64,000 bases of DNA, from the NCBI RefSeq assembly GCF_026625125.1, contig NZ_CP113097.1:2108001-2172000 (forward strand), given 5' to 3'. The notes beneath the pieces were generated by a model. The model was not told the origin of the DNA. It ran no database searches and saw only the letters and a program-made list of their open reading frames with translations. A program made the translations under genes and the position numbers. The stretch comes from Pseudomonas putida. GTDB lineage: Bacteria > Pseudomonadota > Gammaproteobacteria > Pseudomonadales > Pseudomonadaceae. Of the stretch, positions 29,209 through 37,710 are shown one piece after another; position 1 is the stretch's first letter; each line of letters starts with the position of its first letter.

Positions 29209-30174
29209 CTAAACGCCCGTGACGCGGCCCAGGCACCCATCGCGCCCGATGTGGTAACGCTGCAGGTCCTGGGCCAGAGTCAGGTTGCCGCTGTAATGGG
29301 CCTGCGCCTCTTCCCTGACCTGGTCGATGCACGGGCTGCGCCGCGGGTCTGCCTGATAGCGGGCACTGAAATGTGTGAGCACCAGGTTGCGCACGCCGGC
29401 CGTTTCGGCAAAGCGCGCCACGGCGGCCGCGCTGCTGTGGCCGAAGCTGACCCCTGTGCGCTCAATGACCGGTTGGGTGAATGTCGCTTCGTGCACCAGC
29501 ACGTCTACGTCTTTCGCCGCTTCGGCCAACAGGTCGGGAGTGTCGTTGTCGCCGCAGACGATCACCCGCCGTGCCGGACGCGAGGCGCGCAGGTAGTCGC
29601 GGCCATGCAGCACTCGGCCCGCGTGCTCGACCGTCTGGCCCTTGGCAAGCTCGCCCCACAGCGGGCCGCGGGGGATACCCTCGGCATCCAGGCGCTGCAC
29701 GTCAAGGCGCGGTTCGGGGTTCAGCTCGGTGAACACGAAAGCCACGCTGGGCACCCGGTGCGACAGCTGTACGCTGCTGACCGCCAGGGTATCGCTGCGC
29801 CATTGATCCCGTTGCTCGACCGCGAGCAAACGCAGTTCGAACGGCAGGAAGGTATCGCTGGCGGCCAGGCTCAGGCGCACCCAGTCGTGCAAGGCGGCCG
29901 GCAGCACCAGGTCCAGCGGTGCCGTGCGCCCGCTCATGCCCGCGCTGGCCAGCAGGCCTGGCAGGCCGAAGCAATGGTCGCCGTGCACATGGGTGATGAA
30001 GATGGCGCGCAGGTCGCGGACCGACAACGGCGTGTGCAGCAGTTGATGCTGTGTACCTTCGCCGCAATCGACCAGGTACCAGTGGCTGCCGCTGGCTTCG
30101 ATCACGGCAGTGGCGCTGACGTTGCGCGCTTTGGTGGGCACCCCGGCCGAGGTGCCCAGAAACAGCAGGTCCAA
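29209..30174 (-). CDS. rnz: Ribonuclease Z / tRNA 3' endonuclease (ElaC)
   Basis: RNase Z trims the 3' end of tRNA precursors in the cytoplasm. The metallo-beta-lactamase fold shows [14 protein letters not shown] near the start, [12 protein letters not shown], and the HxHxDH signature [13 protein letters not shown] with H62, H64, D66 and H67 (numbering from the chosen start). I chose a TTG at 30174, giving 321 residues, because TTGGAGTCAG stands seven bases before it and the mature fold begins there. An upstream GTG at 30201 would add nine residues with a poorer site. It lies 62 bp after the lipocalin gene on the same strand. Confidence 0.92.
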   Translation of the reverse strand: MDLLFLGTSAGVPTKARNVSATAVIEASGSHWYLVDCGEGTQHQLLHTPLSVRDLRAIFITHVHGDHCFGLPGLLASAGMSGRTAPLDLVLPAALHDWVRLSLAASDTFLPFELRLLAVEQRDQWRSDTLAVSSVQLSHRVPSVAFVFTELNPEPRLDVQRLDAEGIPRGPLWGELAKGQTVEHAGRVLHGRDYLRASRPARRVIVCGDNDTPDLLAEAAKDVDVLVHEATFTQPVIERTGVSFGHSSAAAVARFAETAGVRNLVLTHFSARYQADPRRSPCIDQVREEAQAHYSGNLTLAQDLQRYHIGRDGCLGRVTGV

Positions 30175-30236
30175 TGACTGACTCCAAGTCTGAGTGGGCA
30201 CTCACCAAAGCCCGATTGAATCGGGGCATCGATGAA

Positions 30237-30803
30237 TCAGGGGGTTACTGCATCATCGCCCTGCCGCCAGATCAGCTCGCGGGTGTCATAGCCCTGTTTC
30301 TTGGCAATGGCCAGCATCTGCTCACGGGTCTGGTCGTTGATCACCGGGGTACGCGACAGCAGCCACAGGTACTCGCGGTTCGGGTGCCCGACCAGTGCTA
30401 CGCGGTAGTCCTTGTCGTGGTACAGCACCCAGTATTCGCCCTTGGTCAAACCTGGCGCCAGGCGGCTGAACCAGTTGTCGAAGGTGACCCACAGCTTGTC
30501 GGTCTTGCCCGGCTGCTGGGCTTCGGCGATGCCTTTGGCCTCGTTCCACTGGCCGTCCTTTTCCTTGCAGCGGTTGGTCACATCGATACGACCGTCTTCG
30601 CGCAAGCCATAGATGGCTTCGGACTGCACACAGTTGCGTTGAAAGAACATCGGCAAGCGCGCTTGCTCGTACCAGGTGCCTTGGTAGCGCTGCAGGTCGA
30701 CCTGCTGGGTGGTCGGTGGCGCGCGATGCTCATCGCTCGAACCGGCGCAGCCAACCAGGGCCAGTGTCATGCAGGAAACAATCAGGGCTGTACGCATCGC
30801 CAT
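30237..30803 (-). CDS. Outer-membrane lipocalin (Blc type)
   Basis: The 188-residue lipoprotein has a type II signal peptide with lipobox LVGC (Cys near residue 18). The lipocalin signature YQGTWYEQARLPMFFQRNC follows, then LREDGRIDVTNRCKEKDGQW, KGEYWVLYHDKDYRVALVGH and REYLWLLSRTP. Bacterial lipocalins such as Blc bind lysophospholipids and help maintain the envelope. Residues after the lipobox (AGSSDE) do not look like an inner-membrane retention signal. AGAGG precedes the ATG at 30803. A longer in-frame form to 30944 would add an unlikely basic stretch. It is divergent from the isomerase gene. Confidence 0.88.
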   Translation of the reverse strand: MAMRTALIVSCMTLALVGCAGSSDEHRAPPTTQQVDLQRYQGTWYEQARLPMFFQRNCVQSEAIYGLREDGRIDVTNRCKEKDGQWNEAKGIAEAQQPGKTDKLWVTFDNWFSRLAPGLTKGEYWVLYHDKDYRVALVGHPNREYLWLLSRTPVINDQTREQMLAIAKKQGYDTRELIWRQGDDAVTP

Positions 30804-31009
30804 GGCAAACCTCTTGGGAAGGGATGAAGAGCTTACCTGTGTTTCGATACGTGTGAGGCGCAAAAGTTGTACGCTTTTTTCATGCCGGGCAAAGCTATGA
30901 CGGCGTGGCCCTGGCAACCCCTCGGCAAGTCCCGGTTTTGGCACAAGTACGGCAACCAGGCTGGGTTAACATCCGTGCAGTTAACCTTTCCCCCGCAGGA
31001 GTGCAGCCC

Positions 31010-31822
31010 GTGACCGAGTACAGCGCATTCAAGGTCGAACTGACCGACAACATCGCCCATGTGCAGATCAATCGCCCTGAAAAGATCAACGCCATGAATG
31101 CTGCCTTCTGGGAAGAGATCGTCGATATCTTCCAGTGGATCGACGACACCGATGCAGTGCGCGCCGTGGTCATCAGCGGCGCGGGCAAGCATTTTTCTTC
31201 GGGTATCGACTTGATGATGCTGGCCTCGCTGGCCGGCCAGATGGGCAAGGACGTTGGCCGTAACGCGCGCTTGCTGCGCCGTACCATCCTGCGCCTGCAG
31301 GCCTCCTTCAATGCCGTGGACAACTGCCGCAAGCCGGTGCTGGCGGCCATCCAGGGCTACTGCATTGGCGGTGCCATCGACCTGGTGTCGGCCTGCGACA
31401 TGCGCTATTGCAGCGCGGACGCGCAGTTTTCGATCAAGGAGATCGACATGGGCATGGCCGCAGATGTGGGCACCCTGCAACGTTTGCCACGCATCATCGG
31501 CGACGGCATCATGCGTGAACTGGCCTTCACCGGGCGTCATGTTGCGGCCGACGAGGCGCTGCGCATCGGCCTGGTCAACCGCGTCTATGATGATCAGGCT
31601 GCGTTGCTCGACGGGGTCTTTGCCATTGCCCGCGAGATTGCCGCAAAATCACCGATCGCTGTGGCGGGCACCAAGGAGATGCTCAGCTACATGCGTGACC
31701 ATCGCATCGACGATGGCCTGGAGTACATCGCCACCTGGAACGCTGCCATGCTGCAGTCCGAAGACTTGCGCGTGGCTGTGGCGGCCCATATGAGCAAACA
31801 GAAACCGACGTTCGCCGACTGA
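31010..31822 (+). CDS. Crotonase-fold protein, dienoyl-CoA isomerase (ECH1) type
   Basis: This crotonase-fold enzyme of 270 residues starts at a GTG (31010) with AGGAG upstream. Earlier in-frame codons from 30905 have no site. IAHVQINRPEKINAMN and GKHFSSGIDL form the oxyanion-hole region. The segment from GYCIGGAIDLVSACDMRYC through IKEIDMGMAADVGTLQRLP closely follows eukaryotic delta3,5-delta2,4-dienoyl-CoA isomerase. The three acidic catalytic residues of that enzyme are conserved here: Asp in AIDL, Glu in IKEID and Asp in AADVG. It would act on unsaturated fatty acyl-CoA intermediates. A generic enoyl-CoA hydratase label would miss this. It lies 33 bp before nudC. Confidence 0.85.
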   Translation: MTEYSAFKVELTDNIAHVQINRPEKINAMNAAFWEEIVDIFQWIDDTDAVRAVVISGAGKHFSSGIDLMMLASLAGQMGKDVGRNARLLRRTILRLQASFNAVDNCRKPVLAAIQGYCIGGAIDLVSACDMRYCSADAQFSIKEIDMGMAADVGTLQRLPRIIGDGIMRELAFTGRHVAADEALRIGLVNRVYDDQAALLDGVFAIAREIAAKSPIAVAGTKEMLSYMRDHRIDDGLEYIATWNAAMLQSEDLRVAVAAHMSKQKPTFAD

Positions 31823-31855
31823 CCGGGTCGGGGGACGCAGTAAAGGAACCCCGAC

Positions 31856-32686
31856 ATGTCAGCACGCTGGACTAGCGCAGTACTCGACCCGCAGATCACC
31901 GGTGGCTGGGCTGTCGCCCGCAGCCCGGAAGGGTTTCTGGTGGACGCCAATGGCGCGCTGTTCCCCCGCGACTGGCTCAAGCGGCAGGACCTGGATGTGC
32001 TGGCCGAGCACGGTATCGGCCATTTCGACGGCGAGCCGGTATTCTTGCTGGAACTGCGCAGCGCTGCCGAGGTGCCCGGTTGCGGCTGGCGCGGCCTGCG
32101 GGCGTTCATGCTCGAAGGCGATTTCGATCTTTACAAGGTGCTTGGCTACGCCGCGCAGATCGGCACCTGGGCGCGCGAACACCGGTTCTGTGGCAGTTGC
32201 GGCCAACCGATGACGCAGATCCGCTGGGAGCGGGCGATGTACTGCCAGCCTTGCGACCTGCGCAGCTACCCACGCATCTCGCCGAGCATGATCGTGCTGG
32301 TGACCCGTGGCGACGAGATCCTGCTGGCCCGGTCGCCGCGCTTCGTCACCGGCGTTTACAGCACCCTCGCAGGCTTTGCCGAACCGGGCGAAGCGGCCGA
32401 GGATTGCCTGGTGCGGGAAGTGCGTGAAGAGGTGGCGGTCGAGGTCAGCAACATCCAGTACGTCGGCAGCCAGTGCTGGCCGTTTCCGCACTCGATGATG
32501 CTGGGCTTCCACGCCGAGTATGCCGGTGGCGAGATCGTCATGCAGCCGGACGAGATCGAAGACGCCAGGTGGTTCAACGTTCACGACCTGCCACCACTGC
32601 CGGCCGGGCGTTCCATCGCCCGGTACCTGATCGATCTGTATGTGGCCCGGCGATTGGGCTTGCCTGAGCCTGTCCTGCCTCGTTGA
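31856..32686 (+). CDS. nudC: NAD(+)/NADH pyrophosphatase NudC (NAD decapping)
   Basis: NudC cleaves NAD(H) to NMN(H) and AMP and removes NAD caps from RNA. The 276-residue protein has an N-terminal region, a zinc ribbon with C112, C115, C130 and C133, and a Nudix domain. The Nudix box at 173-195 keeps G173, E179 and REVREE (187-192), but the usual Gly after it is Ala (VAV). The NudC-specific downstream motif reads SQCWPFPHS instead of SQPWPFPxS. AAAGGA precedes the ATG. It follows the isomerase gene closely, though no functional link is evident. Confidence 0.93.
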   Translation: MSARWTSAVLDPQITGGWAVARSPEGFLVDANGALFPRDWLKRQDLDVLAEHGIGHFDGEPVFLLELRSAAEVPGCGWRGLRAFMLEGDFDLYKVLGYAAQIGTWAREHRFCGSCGQPMTQIRWERAMYCQPCDLRSYPRISPSMIVLVTRGDEILLARSPRFVTGVYSTLAGFAEPGEAAEDCLVREVREEVAVEVSNIQYVGSQCWPFPHSMMLGFHAEYAGGEIVMQPDEIEDARWFNVHDLPPLPAGRSIARYLIDLYVARRLGLPEPVLPR

Positions 32687-32813
32687 GGGCGCTTGGGGTA
32701 GTGCCTGGGGGCATGCCTGACCTGGTATTTTTGTCAGTTTCAGACTTCGCTGCCCCCGCTTAGCATTCAGTGGTATTTGACGGATCGATGCCACTGTTGG
32801 CGCAGGAAGCCTT

Positions 32814-34331
32814 ATGAAACCCACCGTCCGCGAGCATGAACAGGAGACGTTGCGTAATAGTTCGATCGGGCGCGCCCTGGTAGATACGGCGATGGTCCAT
32901 GAGGCTATCGGTATCGAAAAGCGCATCAGCGCACAGGCAAGTGTCGAGGCGCCTCAGGGTGAGTCGCCCATCGTCACGCTCGAAGGCAGCGGGCAGGTCA
33001 TCGTGACAGCCCCCCATGCCACCGAGTCCTTTCGTGAAGGCCGGTTTCGCATTTCCGACGGTGGTGGGACGGCTGCCCTGGCACACATGCTCAACAGGCT
33101 CGCTTCGGCAACGGTGCTTTACACCCAGTACCGCTCACCGTCCGACCCGAACTATTACGATGACAATGAATTCAAGGAAACGCTGGCTGAACTGATTGAC
33201 CGGCAAAGGCCGATGTTGGTCCTGGATATTCATGGCAGTCATGACTTCAGGCCCTACGATATCGACATTGGCACGCTCAATGGCAGGTCCCTGCTGGGTG
33301 ATGCTTCATTGTTGCCGGCCCTGCTCGACAGCCTTCAGCAGGAAGGCATCGGCAACTTTTCGGATAACTACTTCAGCGCCCAGACGCATCAGACCATTAC
33401 CCGATTTGCTTGCACCCGGGGTGTGCCCACCATTCAGCTGGAAATCAGCAGCACCTGGTTGCGGCCCTCGGAGGGGGGCATGATGGCTCACCGGTTCGCG
33501 CAGTTGCTGCAGGGGCTGGCCCGCTATGCAAGCGCTGTCGCTGCCCTCGAATGGGGCCAGCAAGGCGCCGACCCAGGCCCTGCGTCAGGCCTGGCCGAAC
33601 CAGTGCTGCCAGGCCAGGCGTGCGGTCAGCGCCAGGACCACGGTGATGAATACCGGGCGGATGAACTTGCTGCCGCCGCTGATCGCCGTGCGTGCGCCGA
33701 AGAAGGCGCCGACCATCACCGACAGGCCCATGCACAGGCCGACGATGTAATCCACCTGCCCGGAAATGACGAACACCGTCAACGCCGCGATGTTGCTGAC
33801 GAAGTTCATGCTGCGCGCCACGCCGCTGGCACGGACCAAATCGATGGGGTAGAGCAGCAGGGTGCTCACGGTCCAGAAAGCACCGGTGCCGGGCCCGGCC
33901 ACGCCATCGTAGAAGCCCAGGGTGAAGCCCTGCGGGAACTGCCACTTCTTCTTGATCGGCGCATCGGCATCCAGCGGCGCTTTGGGCGTACCCCCGAACA
34001 GCAGGTAGATGCCGCAGGCGAAGACGATCACCGGCAGCATCTTGTTCAGCCATTCGGCGGGCATGTAGTGGGCAATGACCGCGCCGATCAGCGCGCCGAC
34101 CAGGGTGGCGAGCAAGGCCGGGCGCCATTGCGCCGGGTGGAAGAGCTTGCGTTTGTAGTAGGTGAACCCCGCGGTAGCCGAGCCGAACGTCGAGCTCAGC
34201 TTGTTGGTGCCCAGCACCAGGTGCGGCGGCATGCCAGCGGTGAGCAGTGCCGGGGTGGTGAGCAGGCCACCTCCGCCGGCGATGGCGTCGATGAAACCGG
34301 CGACGAAGGCGACCAGGGCGAGGATCAGTAA
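32814..34331 (+). CDS. N-formylglutamate amidohydrolase-like protein with read-through tail
   Basis: Residues 1-245 form an N-formylglutamate amidohydrolase-like domain: IVTAPHATES with H68, VLDIHGSHDFRPYDID (138-153) and RGVPTIQLEISSTWLRP. AGGAAGCC precedes the ATG. The frame has no stop where the domain ends (near 33550). It runs on for about 260 codons antisense through almost the whole TauE-type gene to 34331. That tail is rich in Gln, Gly, Arg and Asp, has no domain, and looks like translated antisense of a membrane protein gene. The true ancestral end was probably just before 33585. The stop may have been lost, or the annotated protein simply carries a junk tail. The substrate is not established. 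Confidence 0.65.
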   Translation: MKPTVREHEQETLRNSSIGRALVDTAMVHEAIGIEKRISAQASVEAPQGESPIVTLEGSGQVIVTAPHATESFREGRFRISDGGGTAALAHMLNRLASATVLYTQYRSPSDPNYYDDNEFKETLAELIDRQRPMLVLDIHGSHDFRPYDIDIGTLNGRSLLGDASLLPALLDSLQQEGIGNFSDNYFSAQTHQTITRFACTRGVPTIQLEISSTWLRPSEGGMMAHRFAQLLQGLARYASAVAALEWGQQGADPGPASGLAEPVLPGQACGQRQDHGDEYRADELAAAADRRACAEEGADHHRQAHAQADDVIHLPGNDEHRQRRDVADEVHAARHAAGTDQIDGVEQQGAHGPESTGAGPGHAIVEAQGEALRELPLLLDRRIGIQRRFGRTPEQQVDAAGEDDHRQHLVQPFGGHVVGNDRADQRADQGGEQGRAPLRRVEELAFVVGEPRGSRAERRAQLVGAQHQVRRHASGEQCRGGEQATSAGDGVDETGDEGDQGEDQ

Positions 34332-34364
34332 GGTGAGCGGTTCTACGGTGAGTTCGAAGGGCAT
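33585..34364 (-). CDS. TauE/SafE-family sulfite exporter-like permease
   Basis: This 259-residue inner-membrane protein has about eight hydrophobic segments. TauE/SafE features include VAFVAGFIDAIAGGGGLLTTPALL in the first helices, GTNKLSSTFGSATAGFTYY, the mirrored GFTLGFYDGVAGPGTGAFW half, and ARSMNFVSNIAALTVFV. The family exports or imports sulfur oxyanions and organosulfur acids. The substrate here is unknown. The ATG at 34364 begins the hydrophobic core. An in-frame start nine codons upstream is possible. The opposite strand carries the read-through end of the preceding gene over almost the whole length. Confidence 0.9.
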   Translation of the reverse strand: MPFELTVEPLTLLILALVAFVAGFIDAIAGGGGLLTTPALLTAGMPPHLVLGTNKLSSTFGSATAGFTYYKRKLFHPAQWRPALLATLVGALIGAVIAHYMPAEWLNKMLPVIVFACGIYLLFGGTPKAPLDADAPIKKKWQFPQGFTLGFYDGVAGPGTGAFWTVSTLLLYPIDLVRASGVARSMNFVSNIAALTVFVISGQVDYIVGLCMGLSVMVGAFFGARTAISGGSKFIRPVFITVVLALTARLAWQHWFGQA

Positions 34365-34447
34365 GGCTGTCTGGCAGGCAGGGGGCGGCAAAATGCCGCG
34401 CTAGAAGGGCAACATGGTAATCCCGGGCGGGGTGGGTTGCCAGTGCC

Positions 34448-34542
34448 GGCCTCATTCGCTTGCAAGCCCGCCCTCACAGGTTCTGCACAGTGGCCAAGGC
34501 CGGTGATGGTCCTGTGAAAACCGCCTTGCCAGCGATGAGGCC
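34448..34542. repeat. Degenerate inverted REP pair
   Basis: GGCCTCAT (34448-34455) is mirrored at 34535-34542. Each arm continues into imperfect REP cores (TCGCTTGCAAGC and CTTGCCAGCGA). It occupies the gap between the TauE-type gene and the hydrolase gene. It is more diverged than the other REP copies here. Confidence 0.55.
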
Positions 34543-34558
34543 AGCGCGGACGATGGCG

Positions 34559-35389
34559 TCAGCTTCGGATGAAGGCTAGCAAATCCGCATTGATCACATC
34601 GGCGTGGGTCGTCGGCATGCCATGCGGGAAGCCCTTGTAGGTTTTCAACGTGCCATTGGGCAGCAGCTTGGCCGACAGTGGGCCTGAGTTTTCATAGGGA
34701 ACGATCTGGTCATCGTCACCGTGCATCACCAGCACTGGCTGCTGGATCTTCTTCAGGTCTTCGGTGAAGTCAGTCTGGGAAAACGCTACGATCCCGTCGT
34801 AGTGCGCTTTGGCGCTGCCGATCATGCCTTGGCGCCACCAATTGGCAATGACCCCTTCGGCAGGCTCGGCGCCTGGCCGGTTGTAACCGTAGAACGGTCC
34901 GCTCGGCACATCGCGGTAGAACTGGGCTCGGTTACCTGCCACCTGTGCCTGGAACCCGTCGAACACTGATTTGGGCAAGCCTCCAGGGTTGTCCGGGGTT
35001 TGCACCATCAACGGCGGCACGGCGGCGATCAGCACCGCTTTGGCCACCTTGTCGCCTGGGTGGCGGGCCATGTACCGTACCACTTCGCCGCCTCCGGTGG
35101 AGTGGCCGACATGCACCGCACCCTGGATCCCCAGATGCTCGACCACGGCAGCCACGTCATCGGCGTAGTGGTCCATGTCATGGCCGTCCCATACCTGGCT
35201 GGAGCGGCCGTGGCCGCGGCGGTCGTGGGCGACGACACGGAAGCCTTGGCCAAGGAAGAACAACAGCTGCGCGTCCCAGTCGTCCGCACTGAGCGGCCAG
35301 CCGTGGTGGAAGTGGATGACCTGCGCATCGCGCGGGCCCCAGTCCTTGTAGAAGATCTGAACGCCATCCTTCGTGGTCACGTAGCTCAT
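34559..35389 (-). CDS. Alpha/beta hydrolase, cofactor-free chloroperoxidase type
   Basis: This 276-residue cytoplasmic alpha/beta hydrolase has the triad S97 in VGHSTGGGEV, an Asp at 226-227 in MHGDDDQIVP and H256 in GFPHGMP. The closely packed HHGWPLSADDWDAQ, VVAHDRRGHGRSSQ and KAVLIAAVPP segments are those of non-heme chloroperoxidases and arylesterases. These hydrolyse esters and can make peracids from carboxylic acids with peroxide. The physiological substrate is unknown. It is flanked on both sides by REP elements and has no evident operon partner. Confidence 0.9.
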   Translation of the reverse strand: MSYVTTKDGVQIFYKDWGPRDAQVIHFHHGWPLSADDWDAQLLFFLGQGFRVVAHDRRGHGRSSQVWDGHDMDHYADDVAAVVEHLGIQGAVHVGHSTGGGEVVRYMARHPGDKVAKAVLIAAVPPLMVQTPDNPGGLPKSVFDGFQAQVAGNRAQFYRDVPSGPFYGYNRPGAEPAEGVIANWWRQGMIGSAKAHYDGIVAFSQTDFTEDLKKIQQPVLVMHGDDDQIVPYENSGPLSAKLLPNGTLKTYKGFPHGMPTTHADVINADLLAFIRS

Positions 35390-35469
35390 GGTCGAGTCTC
35401 CTCAGTGCAGGGGGATTGCCAAGTGAGCTATTCAGAATAGGAGAGTTTTCTGTCTTGTCAGTACCGGCC

Positions 35470-35793
35470 TCATCGCCGGCAAGCCGGCTCCCACCACGAC
35501 CGCGCAGCTCTTGCGGCCTGCGTTTTACCTGTGAAAGCAACCGTCTGGCCCAATTTCTGAAAGCTGGCGCGATCCAGGTGGGCCTGCAAGCCGGCTCCCA
35601 CCACGACCGCGCAGTTCTTCAGGCCTGCGTTTTACCTGTGAAAGCAACCGTCTTGCTCAACTTCTGAAAGCCGGCGCGATCCAGGTGGGAGCCGGCTTGC
35701 CGGCGATCACCGGCGCAGCCGGTGCCAGGCACCGCGAATTCAGCGGGCTCACCTACGTGAGCCGGCTTGCCGACGATGTGGCCAGTATCTGCC
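35470..35793. repeat. REP cluster with a 107-bp tandem duplication
   Basis: This whole intergenic region is repeat DNA. A unit beginning CCGGCTCCCACCACGACC occurs at 35484-35590 and again at 35591-35697, in direct tandem with a handful of substitutions (for example CTCTTGCGG against TTCTTCAGG). REP cores flank the array at 35470-35490 and 35688-35705, and another near 35758-35775. No gene or promoter is evident in 35390-35793 beyond what the flanking genes need. The downstream synthetase is reverse strand, so this is its 3' side. Confidence 0.85.
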
Positions 35794-37149
35794 TCAAAGA
35801 AACCACCGGTACTCCCGGGCAGTCACCTCCTGCATGAACGCCAGGTGGTCCTGGCGCTTGTTCTCGCAATACACCATCACGAACGCTTCCCCCAACCCTT
35901 CATTCACAGCCGGGTGCCCACGCATGGCTGCGACGGCGCCGAGCATGTCCTTGGGGAAGTCGACCCCGCTGGCGCGATCGTCATTGAGCGGCGCAATCGG
36001 CTCCTGCGCGGCATTCAGCCCATGCTCCATGCCGCACAAGATGGCCGCCAGCACCAGGTACGGGTTGGCATCCGCCCCCGCCAGGCGGTGCTCGATACGC
36101 ACATTGCACGCATCCGACTCGGGGATGCGGATGCATGCGTCACGGTCTTCAAAGCCCCAGCTGGCACGGCTGGCGGCATTGACCATGGCCCCATAACGGC
36201 GAAACGCATTGTGGTTGGCGGCGAATATCGGCATGCAGTGCGGCAGCAAGGCCAGGCAACCGGCCACTGCATGGCGCAGCGGGCGCTGCTGGTCAGCCGC
36301 CAGCAGGTTGTTGCCGGCCGTGTCGTACAGGCTGACATGCACGTGCATGCCGCTGCCTGGCGCCTGCAGGTAGGGCTTGCTCATGAACGAGGCACGCAGC
36401 CCGTGCTTGAGCGCCACGCCGCGGGTACTGCGGCAGAACAAGGCGGCCCAGTCGGCGGCACGCAGGCCGTCATCGCAATGGCCGAAGTTGATTTCGAACT
36501 GGCCGGGGCCGAGTTCGGCGGTGATGACGTTGGCGTCGATCCCTTGCGCGTTGGCGGTTGCGACCATGTCGCGCAGCACGTCGCTGAACCGCGACAGCCG
36601 TTCGATGTGCATGTTGGGTTGGTCGTCCGCGTCATCGCTGAACGGGTCCCGCGGGAACTGCGGCAACCCCTGCTTGAGTGCCCGGTCGAACAGGTAGAAC
36701 TCCAGCTCGAACGCCACCACCGGGCGAATGCCGCGCCGCTCCAGGCGCCGCAGCACCCGGGCGAGCACCTCCCTGGGCTCGAACTCGATTGGCGCGGCGG
36801 TGCCGTCGGAGCTGATCAGCATCTGGCCCAGCGGTTCGCGCTCCCAGCTCACCGGTTTGAGTGTGCCGGGCACCAGGCGCCGCAGGGCGTCCGGGTCGCC
36901 GTCGTTAAAGCAATAGTCGCCAATGGGGAACAGCCCGCCTTGCACGCCCAACAGCACGCAGTTCTGCGGCAGTTTCAGCGGGCTGCCAGCGGCAACCTTT
37001 TCGAGCATGTCGATGGGGTAGCGCTTGCCGTAGAAATGCCCGGGGATGTCCAGGCTCAGCAGGTCGACATGGCGCACCTCGGGGTAACGGGTGCGGAAGG
37101 CACGTACTTCACTGAGCAAATCGGCAAAGCCTGTCGTTGTCGTTGTCAT
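35794..37149 (-). CDS. Gamma-glutamylpolyamine synthetase (glutamine synthetase family)
   Basis: It is predicted to ligate glutamate to putrescine or another polyamine using ATP, the first step of the gamma-glutamylation route. The 451-residue protein has the glutamine synthetase fold: VDLLSLDIPGHFYGKRYPID at the N-terminus, VVAFELEFYLFD and AELGPGQFEINFGH for metal binding, GSGMHVHVSLYD, and RIEHRLAGADANPYLVLAAIL. The set of PuuA, PauA and SpuI enzymes shares these. The two genes just upstream, a PuuR-like regulator and an FAD oxidase, support polyamine over ammonia as acceptor. The preferred amine is not known. Confidence 0.88.
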   Translation of the reverse strand: MTTTTTGFADLLSEVRAFRTRYPEVRHVDLLSLDIPGHFYGKRYPIDMLEKVAAGSPLKLPQNCVLLGVQGGLFPIGDYCFNDGDPDALRRLVPGTLKPVSWEREPLGQMLISSDGTAAPIEFEPREVLARVLRRLERRGIRPVVAFELEFYLFDRALKQGLPQFPRDPFSDDADDQPNMHIERLSRFSDVLRDMVATANAQGIDANVITAELGPGQFEINFGHCDDGLRAADWAALFCRSTRGVALKHGLRASFMSKPYLQAPGSGMHVHVSLYDTAGNNLLAADQQRPLRHAVAGCLALLPHCMPIFAANHNAFRRYGAMVNAASRASWGFEDRDACIRIPESDACNVRIEHRLAGADANPYLVLAAILCGMEHGLNAAQEPIAPLNDDRASGVDFPKDMLGAVAAMRGHPAVNEGLGEAFVMVYCENKRQDHLAFMQEVTAREYRWFL

Positions 37150-37158
37150 GCTGTGCTC

Positions 37159-37710
37159 TCATCGGAATACCCAGAGGACGCGGGTCGTCTGGTCGGTCAG
37201 GTTGGCGTAGCGGAAGTGGCTGTGCGGGGGGAGTTGAAAGCTGTCGTTGGGGCCGAGTGTGACGGCGTCCGGGTGGCCATCCAGCCACAGGGTCAGCGCG
37301 CCTTCGAGAACGAAACCGCCTTGCTCGGCGCTGTCGTCCAGGTGCCCCTCACCACTGCTGGCACCGGGCGCCAGGTGGCTTTCAAGCATGGCAAAGCGGC
37401 CGTTGAGGGTTGGCGAGACCAGTACGTCGCTGATGCCCTCGGCGTAGTAGATCGTGCGCCGTTCACCGGGGCGGGTGACCCAGTCGAGTTCGCGCGGCTG
37501 GCTGGTCTGGTAGAAATAGGTGGTGGGTACGTGCAGCGCTTCGCTGATCGCCGTGAGGTCGGCCACGGTCGGCTGCGACAGGCCGCGCTCGACCTGGGAC
37601 AGAAAGCCCAGCGAGCGCTTGACCTTGATCGCCAGCTCGCCAAGGGTCAGCCCGCGGTGCTTGCGCAGGCCACGAATCAGCAGGGCCAGGCCCTGGGCGT
37701 CTTCAGACAT
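37159..37710 (-). CDS. XRE-cupin transcriptional regulator, PuuR-like
   Basis: The 183-residue regulator has an N-terminal XRE helix-turn-helix (LALLIRGLRKHRGLTLGELA, then LGFLSQVERGLSQPTVADL, about residues 7-65). Its C-terminal cupin domain has GGFVLEGALTLWLDGHPDAV and DSFQLPPHSHFRYAN. Size and layout match E. coli PuuR, a putrescine-responsive repressor. It starts within the end of the oxidase gene (8-bp overlap) and lies nine bases before the synthetase start. All three are therefore one transcript, and the regulator probably controls its own operon. Confidence 0.88.
   Translation of the reverse strand: MSEDAQGLALLIRGLRKHRGLTLGELAIKVKRSLGFLSQVERGLSQPTVADLTAISEALHVPTTYFYQTSQPRELDWVTRPGERRTIYYAEGISDVLVSPTLNGRFAMLESHLAPGASSGEGHLDDSAEQGGFVLEGALTLWLDGHPDAVTLGPNDSFQLPPHSHFRYANLTDQTTRVLWVFR

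Noticed and set aside
35484..35697. CRISPR array
   Set aside because: There are only two 107-bp direct copies without short repeats and unique spacers, and no cas genes. It is a tandem duplication of REP-associated sequence.
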